This document shows, piece by piece, positions 6,914 through 11,712 of a stretch of DNA of 11,712 nt. A program made the position numbers and the translations under genes. Source of the DNA: Chlorobiota bacterium. Its GTDB lineage: Bacteria > Bacteroidota > Ignavibacteria > SZUA-365 > JAADGX01. The stretch is from NCBI GenBank assembly GCA_013152135.1, contig JAADGX010000234.1:1-11712 (forward strand), read 5' to 3'. Under the pieces are notes generated by a model. It made no database searches, had not been told where the DNA came from, and was given only the letters and a program-made list of their open reading frames with translations. Each line of letters starts with the position of its first letter. Positions within the stretch are counted from its first letter, which is position 1.

Positions 6914-9127
6914 TTACCGAACCAGCAACGTCCTGGTGCGCGTTGTTCCTTCGGCACGAAGGCGAAGGAGATACACGCCTGGTTGTAGTGACTTGTTCAC
7001 GAACGCAACCGTTTGCGAGCCTGCCTCACACACGACGTTGTTCAATACAGTAGCACATTTCTTCCCGAGCGCATCGAAAATTTCCAGGCGAACACGAGAG
7101 CGCTCGGGCAAACTGAAGGTGAACGTTGTTCTTCCGGAAAACGGGTTCGGATAATTCTGGAACAACACGGGACCAGCGGAAGTCCTGTGCGTATTCGCGA
7201 CTGTCACGACATCCGAAAATTCGAATCCGCCGTCACGGTCGATCTGCCTGAGCCGGTAGTACACCAGTGGTTGTGACAGTACTGATGGCGGTGGAAAATC
7301 AGTGTATTGGTACGTTTGCGGCGTGTTGATCGTACCCTGTCCCTGGATGAATGCAATACGTCGCCAGTGCCGGGAATCGAGAGAGCGTTCAATATCGAAA
7401 CCATAATTATTCACTTCTGTAGCGGTCTTCCATCGCAGAAGGATTTTATCGTCTACCCGACGCGCTATGAAGCTCGTGAGTTCCACGGGCAGCATACCGC
7501 CTTCCGCAACCGTCCAGCGAGAAAACGCATCGATACCTGTCTTCTCGATGTAGTTGCTGGAGGTATTGACCGACCCACCTAAATCCGCCCAGGTATTCCC
7601 TCCATCGGTGGAACGGAAGAGACTGAACTGCTGCTCGTTCAGGCCGTTCAATTCATCATCATAGTAATAAAACCGAAGGGTAGCATTCAGCCCCGTATTG
7701 TTTGCGGGTGAAATATCATAGAATCGCTTGATGCCGGAAGATCCTCCACCGGTCTGTGGCTTGTGCCCACGGCGCACTTCCGTGCTTCCAAGGTTAGCAC
7801 TTGACGTGATGACCGCTCCCAACCCCGCGACATTTTCAGAACTGGGAGCGTTCAACGTCCTTGTAGCACTGATGTAGCCTTCGCTGCCGGAGTTGTCAAC
7901 GACATGGTCCGTTGAAGACTCGGTCAAACTGCCGGATGTGCCAAACGTGAGAACGTGGCCGTTAAGATCGAAATCGCCACTTGTTACGGTAAGCGAGCCG
8001 AGAATGGACATATCGCCCGTCAACGAAACGCCGCTGGCATTATTGATCGTGACCGTCGTGGAAGAGGAGAAGCTTCCGGACCCCGCCAGTGTCTGTGCGG
8101 CGCTGCCGGAGAACTTCACGTTGCTGAGGGCGATCGTGCCGTTATTCGTCAACGTGCTTCCGTTGAACGTCAGCGTCTGCGACCCGGATTCGTTGAACGT
8201 TTTCGAGGCATTGACGGTTAGTGTATGTCCTGACGCCACGGTGAATCCCGATTTCAACGTAATGGTCCCGTCGATGATCACGTTGTGTTTCCAGTTGGAC
8301 ACAGTTCCGGAGAGATTGATATCACCCGTTCCAGTGAATTTGAGTGTCGGAGAACCGGAGGTTTTGGCCGCCTTGTACGTTCCTCCCGTCTGGTTCAGCG
8401 AGCCACCGATTAAAAACGTGGGGTTGCCCGATCCGTTGGAGCCGGTAAACGTTCCGCCGGTAATGACTATGGAACCGGAAATAGAATGTGTAGGCGAGTT
8501 GGATGTAGTGCCCCGAAATTCACCAGCTTCTATCTTCAAATCTCCGCGAATGTCAAGTGAGCTGGATACGGCATTAAGTACAGCGCCATTACATACAAGA
8601 TGGCCGTATGTAACGGTCTTTTTAAAGCCAGTACCAGTGCGATATTCTACAGTGCTGGTAGACGAGAACGTAAATTTCCCCGCATCCGGAAAAGACCCGG
8701 CTCCGTGAATATACGTTCCGCCGTTCTGGATTTTGAATTCATCCGAGGAGCTGGAAAAATTCAAAAGAGGCCCGGTGCCACTGAGAGCCTTGATCGTTCC
8801 TCCGTCCTGAATATCCACGTCTACGACACTGCCACCATCGCCGGCAATGATTAGCTGGGCACCGCTTCCATTGATCTCCAGCGTGAATCCACCCCCGATC
8901 TTCAGTGTCCGGCAATTCCCCACCCCGTCGAGAAGAATCGAGGCCGCAGTGCCGCTGGTCAGGTCAACATCATCCGAGGACGTCGGCACCCCGTCAGGGT
9001 TCCAGTTGTTTCCATCGGTCCATTTGTTCGTAGCGGCTCCTCCGTCCCAGGTCTTGGCTTGGGAATAAGAGAACCCGAGAAGAATTCCCATAGCAATAAC
9101 TAGTGCGGTCAACACGTCCCTGTACAT
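6914..9127 (-). CDS. Secreted protein with T9SS type A C-terminal sorting domain
   Basis: A 737-aa exported cargo of the type IX secretion system, probably cell-surface attached or released. Seen: a signal peptide at 1-24 (cleavage after SQA); an N-terminal KTWDGG...WTDGNNW motif typical of secreted beta-solenoid repeats; a long Gly/Ser/Thr/Asn-rich region at about 60-450 with repeated SGxLxxTGGTF-like strands, consistent with a parallel beta-helix; a segment at 500-515 with STDGGNTW; a fibronectin-like module at about 546-645 beginning LPVELTSF; and the sorting domain at about 652-737 with QNYPNPF at 657-663, a central LEIFDALG strand and PGVYLLRL near the end. No catalytic motif is visible, so adhesion or a structural role is more likely than an enzyme. 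The gene stands alone, with its own strong SD and a terminator upstream (9327-9360) that insulates it from the copper cluster. Confidence 0.88.
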   Translation of the reverse strand: MYRDVLTALVIAMGILLGFSYSQAKTWDGGAATNKWTDGNNWNPDGVPTSSDDVDLTSGTAASILLDGVGNCRTLKIGGGFTLEINGSGAQLIIAGDGGSVVDVDIQDGGTIKALSGTGPLLNFSSSSDEFKIQNGGTYIHGAGSFPDAGKFTFSSTSTVEYRTGTGFKKTVTYGHLVCNGAVLNAVSSSLDIRGDLKIEAGEFRGTTSNSPTHSISGSIVITGGTFTGSNGSGNPTFLIGGSLNQTGGTYKAAKTSGSPTLKFTGTGDINLSGTVSNWKHNVIIDGTITLKSGFTVASGHTLTVNASKTFNESGSQTLTFNGSTLTNNGTIALSNVKFSGSAAQTLAGSGSFSSSTTVTINNASGVSLTGDMSILGSLTVTSGDFDLNGHVLTFGTSGSLTESSTDHVVDNSGSEGYISATRTLNAPSSENVAGLGAVITSSANLGSTEVRRGHKPQTGGGSSGIKRFYDISPANNTGLNATLRFYYYDDELNGLNEQQFSLFRSTDGGNTWADLGGSVNTSSNYIEKTGIDAFSRWTVAEGGMLPVELTSFIARRVDDKILLRWKTATEVNNYGFDIERSLDSRHWRRIAFIQGQGTINTPQTYQYTDFPPPSVLSQPLVYYRLRQIDRDGGFEFSDVVTVANTHRTSAGPVLFQNYPNPFSGRTTFTFSLPERSRVRLEIFDALGKKCATVLNNVVCEAGSQTVAFVNKSLQPGVYLLRLRAEGTTRTRTLLVR

Positions 9128-9130
9128 GAT

Positions 9131-9136
9131 ACCTCC
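9131..9136 (-). promoter_or_regulatory. Strong Shine-Dalgarno for the T9SS cargo gene
   Basis: On the minus strand GGGAGGTATCATG puts a perfect GGAGG four bases before the ATG at 9127. This fixes the start and shows that the host uses SD-led initiation for at least some genes. Confidence 0.8.
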
Positions 9137-9215
9137 CTTCCTGTTTCAGGTCCATTGAATAACAGCGGGTTCCCGTCTGGTGCGGAACCACAAGGAAACG
9201 GCAAAACGCAAGCGC

Positions 9216-9234
9216 AAGAGGGATACACCCTCTT
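9216..9234. repeat. Inverted repeat upstream of the T9SS cargo gene
   Basis: A perfect 7-bp inverted repeat, AAGAGGG / CCCTCTT, around a 5-base loop, located about 90-107 bp upstream of the ATG at 9127. There is no T-run on either strand, so it is not an intrinsic terminator. It could be an operator half-site pair or a 5' leader hairpin; no specific regulator is implied. Confidence 0.4.
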
Positions 9235-9326
9235 CAGCTACCAGTTAAAGGTTCGTGTCGTAAGAAAACGCTGACATGACGACAGAAAGAAAATAATCGA
9301 CGGGGAGAAATAGTGCAAGCAGAAAC

Positions 9327-9360
9327 AAAAAAAAACGGGTGCGGCATGAACCGCACCCGC
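9327..9360 (-). terminator. Intrinsic terminator of the copper-handling cluster
   Basis: The minus strand reads a perfect 9-bp GC-rich stem, CGGGTGCGG (9359-9351), loop TTCATG, then CCGCACCCG (9344-9336), followed by nine consecutive T residues (9335-9327). It lies 28 bp beyond the stop of the YHS protein gene. The plus strand has no T-run after the hairpin, so it works in one direction only. Confidence 0.93.
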
Positions 9361-9387
9361 CTATTATACGAGTACATTCTTTTCGAA

Positions 9388-9912
9388 TCAGATTTTTTTA
9401 ATGTACTTTTCCGGATCTTTTTTAAACTTCTCAATGCACCCGGGACAACAAAAACCGTACATCTTTCCCTCGTACATATACGTCCCGCCGTCATCCTTGA
9501 CTTTCTTTCCGGAAATCGGACAGTTGGCATTAACGACGTTCATCACGCTTGCCTTTCCCTTTATCTTCGTTTTCATCTTCATTTCGCTGCTGTGCTTATG
9601 CCCTTCGTGCCCTTTCATCTTCTTCATTTCGCCATCGTGCATGTGCCCTTCATGTCCCTTCTTTGAATCCTTAAGGTACTTTTCCGGGTTCTTGATGAAT
9701 TTCGCTTTGCACTTGGTGCAGCAGAAATTGTAGGTTGTACCTTCGAACTCGTACGAGTAGTTCTTGCTGGCCTTTTCACCAGTGACCGGACAAATCATCT
9801 GGGTCTTTTTGGACTTGCCGGCGGTGGCATTATCACCGTTGCCGTTTGACTGCGCCACCACGATCCCGCTGGCGGCAACGGTGATCATGAGGGCAAAAAT
9901 CAGTTGTTTCAT
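9388..9912 (-). CDS. Secreted double YHS/TRASH-domain protein with His/Met-rich linker
   Basis: A 174-aa exported metal-binding protein, likely for copper or silver. Seen: a signal peptide at 1-20 (cleavage near VVA|Q); a first YHS/TRASH-like domain at 39-82 with CPVTG (41-45) and FCCTKC (63-68), giving C-X22-C-X3-C; a linker at 83-125 with a tandem 15-residue repeat KGHEGHMHDGEMKKM / KGHEGHKHSSEMKMK; and a second YHS domain at 129-174 with CPISG (131-135) and FCCPGC (154-159), giving C-X23-C-X3-C. Both domains end in (N/D)PEKY. Such domains are found with copper ATPases and metal sensors; here the signal peptide places it outside the cytoplasm. SD AGGAG (9919-9923) sits 6 bases before the ATG. 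It is the last gene before a strong terminator and follows the His/Met-rich lipoprotein by 126 bp. The metal preference is inferred from context. Confidence 0.9.
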   Translation of the reverse strand: MKQLIFALMITVAASGIVVAQSNGNGDNATAGKSKKTQMICPVTGEKASKNYSYEFEGTTYNFCCTKCKAKFIKNPEKYLKDSKKGHEGHMHDGEMKKMKGHEGHKHSSEMKMKTKIKGKASVMNVVNANCPISGKKVKDDGGTYMYEGKMYGFCCPGCIEKFKKDPEKYIKKI

Positions 9913-10021
9913 AGTTAACTCCTGTATGGTTTAAGTAATATTTCGTGCATTGATGTCACTTCCTTGCCTGAACGGAAGAAAGCGTACGGCACAATTCCGT
10001 CGCGAAAGCCGCACTTTCAGG

Positions 10022-10035
10022 TATCCGGATATCCG
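10022..10035. repeat. Overlapping short palindromes after the lipoprotein stop
   Basis: TATCCGGATA (10022-10031) and CGGATATCCG (10026-10035) overlap just downstream of the lipoprotein stop codon. No T-run follows, so read-through into the YHS gene is expected. They may be chance, an operator or an RNA-processing site. Confidence 0.3.
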
Positions 10036-10038
10036 CTG

Positions 10039-10497
10039 TTATTCGACTTCGTAATCGTGGTCTTTGAGATTCTTTTCCGCGTCCGCTACCGAGACTTTCT
10101 TGAGATGCATTCCACACTTGGGGCATTTCCCCTCTTCATCTGCTATAACATTCCAACACATTTGGTCCTGGTACACGAAGCCATCGCCATTTTTATCGAG
10201 CGCCTTGACATTCACGGGAGCGCTTCGTTCCCATGTTGGATCACTGTGCATTGATTCGGAATCCGTCATATGCTCTTCATGGCCCTCCATGTCGCCTTCA
10301 TGCATCTCGTCCTGGTGCATGTCGCCTTCGTTCATTTCGTCGTCGTGCATGTGACCTTCATGCGTGTGATTCTCGTCGCTACTCTTTGTCACTGCCGCCT
10401 GCTGCTCGGTTTGTTCCTGATTCCCCTTGTTGTTGCACGCAGCCAGCAACACCAGTGCGAACATCCCGGTAAACAAGATGATGGATATTTTACGCAT
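10039..10497 (-). CDS. His/Met/Asp-rich lipoprotein with C-terminal heavy-metal-binding domain
   Basis: A 152-aa predicted lipoprotein that likely binds copper or silver outside the cytoplasm. Seen: lipobox LAAC (Cys21); a Gln-rich spacer; a His/Met/Asp/Glu-rich segment at 44-85 built from roughly ten-residue repeats EGHMHDDEMN / EGDMHQDEMH / EGDMEGHEEHM; an EF-hand-like loop DKNGDGFVYQDQ at 101-112 (Gln instead of Glu at position 12); and a C-terminal domain with GKCPKCGMHL at 123-132, the hallmark of the heavy-metal-binding domain found in CusB and copper-ATPase N-termini. The usual upstream YxCPMHPEV block is altered to YQDQMCWNV (109-117), so one ligand Cys is displaced. SD AAGGAG (10505-10510) lies 7 bases before the ATG. 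The gene lies between the CopB-type ATPase region and the YHS gene on the same strand, which supports a metal-resistance operon. Confidence 0.88.
   Translation of the reverse strand: MRKISIILFTGMFALVLLAACNNKGNQEQTEQQAAVTKSSDENHTHEGHMHDDEMNEGDMHQDEMHEGDMEGHEEHMTDSESMHSDPTWERSAPVNVKALDKNGDGFVYQDQMCWNVIADEEGKCPKCGMHLKKVSVADAEKNLKDHDYEVE
10267..10359 (-). repeat. Ten-codon tandem repeat encoding a His/Met/Asp metal-binding segment
   Basis: Three degenerate 30-bp units encode EGHMHDDEMN, EGDMHQDEMH and EGDMEGHEEHM. Part of this block (10333-10362) matches 9625-9654 in the neighbouring YHS gene at 27 of 30 bases. Confidence 0.7.
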
Positions 10498-10569
10498 GTA
10501 ATTACTCCTTGGAATAATGATAAGTGATGAATATGAACTTATTCGAGAAAAACAAACTACACATTTCCG

Positions 10570-10803
10570 TCAATACTTCTTTGGACGATCCCATGTGTAA
10601 CACGGTCGGAAAACCAAGGGAATGATATTCACCCCCTCGTCCAACCGGTAAACGTCGCATACAAGCATATCCAATCTGTTCAATTTGTCGGTCGCTTTCA
10701 TGATCAACCCTGGCAGGAACCTCCGGGGCAAGTCTTCTACATAACCCCATTCCGCCTGGAATCGTTTCACCAATCTCGACGTATTTTCGATCGGTGAAAA
10801 CAC
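10570..10803 (-). CDS. Small hypothetical protein overlapping the CopB-like ATPase stop
   Basis: A 77-aa ORF that I do not recognise. It starts with GTG, sharing one base with the TAG stop of the ATPase gene (TAGTG), so translation would have to be by coupling; no SD is visible. The product has no signal peptide or membrane segment. It has a basic N-terminal half, a hydrophobic stretch LDMLVCDVYRL (44-54) and two cysteines (49, 68), and ends FRPCYTWDRPKKY. Arguments for reality: tight overlap, coverage of almost the whole 300-bp gap, and mixed hydrophobic/charged composition. Against: no recognised family, a weak start, and a longer competing frame (stop at 10502) that looks like a shadow. 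It could be a real accessory protein or a decayed remnant. Confidence 0.45.
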   Translation of the reverse strand: MFSPIENTSRLVKRFQAEWGYVEDLPRRFLPGLIMKATDKLNRLDMLVCDVYRLDEGVNIIPLVFRPCYTWDRPKKY

Positions 10804-11712
10804 TACTTGACAACTCGGAGGAATCTCGCGTTGATGGCAACAATCACCGTACTCAACGACATGAGCACAGCTCCCATCGCAGGGCTGAGCAGTATCCCAA
10901 AGCCGTATAAGACGCCGGCGGCCAACGGTATCGCCACGGCGTTATATCCGGTCGCCCACAACAGGTTCTGTATCATTTTTTTGTAGGTTGCCTGCGCAAG
11001 ATGGATGACCGAAACGACGTCAAGCGGATTGCTGCGCACCAGGACAATATCGGCGGTTTCGACAGCAACGTCCGTACCGGCTCCGATGGCGATTCCGACA
11101 TCAGCCTGCGCCAGTGCCGGCGCATCATTGACGCCATCTCCCGTCATCGCCACTACCATTCCCTGGGATTGAACCTCTTTCACCTTTTGCGCTTTTTCAT
11201 GAGGCAGTACTTCGGCAAAGTAATCGTCCAAATCCAGCTCACGGCTCACCCACCAGGCAACCTGTTTGTTGTCCCCGGTAAGCATGATGCTTTTAATCCC
11301 CATCTCCTTCAACCGCGCAATGGCACGACGTGACTCCGGGCGAATCATGTCTGCAAGAGCAATAGCTCCGACCAGTTCCCCCTCGACAAGCACGAACACG
11401 ACTGTCTTGCCTTCGGAAAACAATTTCTGGATTTTATCGTTGTCGTACACGATGCCCTTATCCCGCAAGTAGCCGGGGCTCACAATCATGACGTGCCGCC
11501 CCTGGACCTTGCCCTCGGCTCCTTTGCCTGGAATCGCCTTGAATTCATCGACGGGGAGGGTTTCACGCGCAGCAGACACAATGCCTTTCGCTATCGGATG
11601 TTCTGAATTCGCTTCCACGCTCGCGGCAAACAACACCAATTGTTCTTTGCCATTCGTTTTACCAAGCGGAACGACATCCGTCACGCCAAACTTGCCCTGC
11701 GTCAGCGTTCCC
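10803..11712 (-). CDS. copB: CopB-type (P1B-3) copper/silver-translocating ATPase, C-terminal part
   Basis: The 3' part (about 303 codons) of an inner-membrane heavy-metal P-type ATPase; the gene continues past the window edge, so the truncation is an artefact of the window. The first readable residues are GTLT of the DKTGTLT phosphorylation motif. Then follow the nucleotide-binding SEHP (about 11595-11606), GKGAEG, MLTGDN and TGDGVNDAP (about 11118-11144). The last two membrane helices carry N-X6-YN-X4-P (10926-10967) and P-X6-M-X2-ST-X5-N (10830-10883), which is the P1B-3 (CopB) signature and differs from the M-X2-SS of CopA. The family exports Cu and/or Ag using ATP; whether Cu(I) or Cu(II) is the true substrate is debated. 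The two downstream His/Met-rich exported proteins fit this role. The metal-binding N-terminus lies outside the window. Confidence 0.93.
   Translation of the reverse strand, partial: GTLTQGKFGVTDVVPLGKTNGKEQLVLFAASVEANSEHPIAKGIVSAARETLPVDEFKAIPGKGAEGKVQGRHVMIVSPGYLRDKGIVYDNDKIQKLFSEGKTVVFVLVEGELVGAIALADMIRPESRRAIARLKEMGIKSIMLTGDNKQVAWWVSRELDLDDYFAEVLPHEKAQKVKEVQSQGMVVAMTGDGVNDAPALAQADVGIAIGAGTDVAVETADIVLVRSNPLDVVSVIHLAQATYKKMIQNLLWATGYNAVAIPLAAGVLYGFGILLSPAMGAVLMSLSTVIVAINARFLRVVK

Noticed and set aside
7893..8708. A 271-codon open frame on the plus strand antisense to the T9SS cargo gene
   Set aside because: It mirrors the repetitive Gly/Ser/Thr codons of the real gene. It has no SD and no recognisable domain, while the opposite strand has a signal peptide and sorting domain.
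9961..10021. Possible terminator between the lipoprotein and YHS genes
   Set aside because: Only weak 4-6 bp stems (such as GAAAG/CTTTC) and no T-run, so an operon read-through is more likely.
10498..10569. Candidate promoter with TATCAT before the lipoprotein gene
   Set aside because: TATCAT is close to a -10 box, but no acceptable -35 lies at the right distance and the region is simply AT-rich.
10502..10843. A 113-codon minus-strand frame overlapping the ATPase end and the small ORF
   Set aside because: It runs 41 bases into the ATPase coding region in another frame and reads into the leader of the lipoprotein gene. Its composition looks non-coding, and the 77-codon frame fits the gap better.
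10803..11712. Truncated ATPase pseudogene
   Set aside because: The frame stays open to the window edge and begins inside the DKTGTLT motif, so the gene is cut by the window and not broken.

Overview
The window looks like part of a chromosome from the Bacteroidota/Ignavibacteriota/Kapabacteria (FCB) side of the bacterial tree, with a GC content near 50%. Three things point there: a secreted protein ending in a type IX secretion (T9SS) sorting domain with the QNYPNPF signature common in Ignavibacteria-like lineages, an outer-membrane lipoprotein with the PD40 / carboxypeptidase-regulatory / OmpA-C architecture, and lipoproteins with short lipobox signals. Several starts have clear Shine-Dalgarno (SD) sequences. 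No rRNA, tRNA, CRISPR array, transposase or phage gene was seen.

Layout. (1) 80-3156, plus strand: two translationally coupled genes (ATGA overlap), a PorE-like OmpA/PD40 lipoprotein and an unrecognised beta-rich envelope protein made of two homologous halves. (2) 3159-6673, minus strand: a recombination/repair pair of an SbcD/YhaO-like nuclease followed directly by its SMC-like SbcC/Rad50/YhaN-type ATPase. The ATPase has no CxxC zinc hook and carries a predicted beta-rich insert at the coiled-coil apex. Its stop lies 2 bp from the stop of the convergent envelope gene. (3) 6914-9127, minus strand: a single large secreted T9SS cargo protein of low complexity and beta-solenoid character, with a strong SD. 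(4) 9327-11712, minus strand: a copper/silver-handling cluster. In transcription order it holds the 3' part of a CopB-type (P1B-3) ATPase cut by the window edge, a 77-residue ORF overlapping its stop, a His/Met/Asp-rich lipoprotein with a heavy-metal-binding domain, a secreted protein with two YHS/TRASH-like domains joined by a His/Met-rich linker, and a near-perfect intrinsic terminator.

How the genes may work together: the copper cluster reads as an export pump plus two extracytoplasmic metal-binding proteins that could buffer or sequester exported ions. The two small proteins share an almost identical His/Met motif, also at DNA level (27 of 30 bases), although their folded domains differ. 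The PorE-like lipoprotein may connect to the same T9SS that secretes the 6914-9127 product, but this architecture is widespread and the link is inference. The observations most worth following are the hookless SbcC-like protein, the duplicated envelope protein and the shared metal-binding module. I see no clear sign of an entirely new defence or mobile system.
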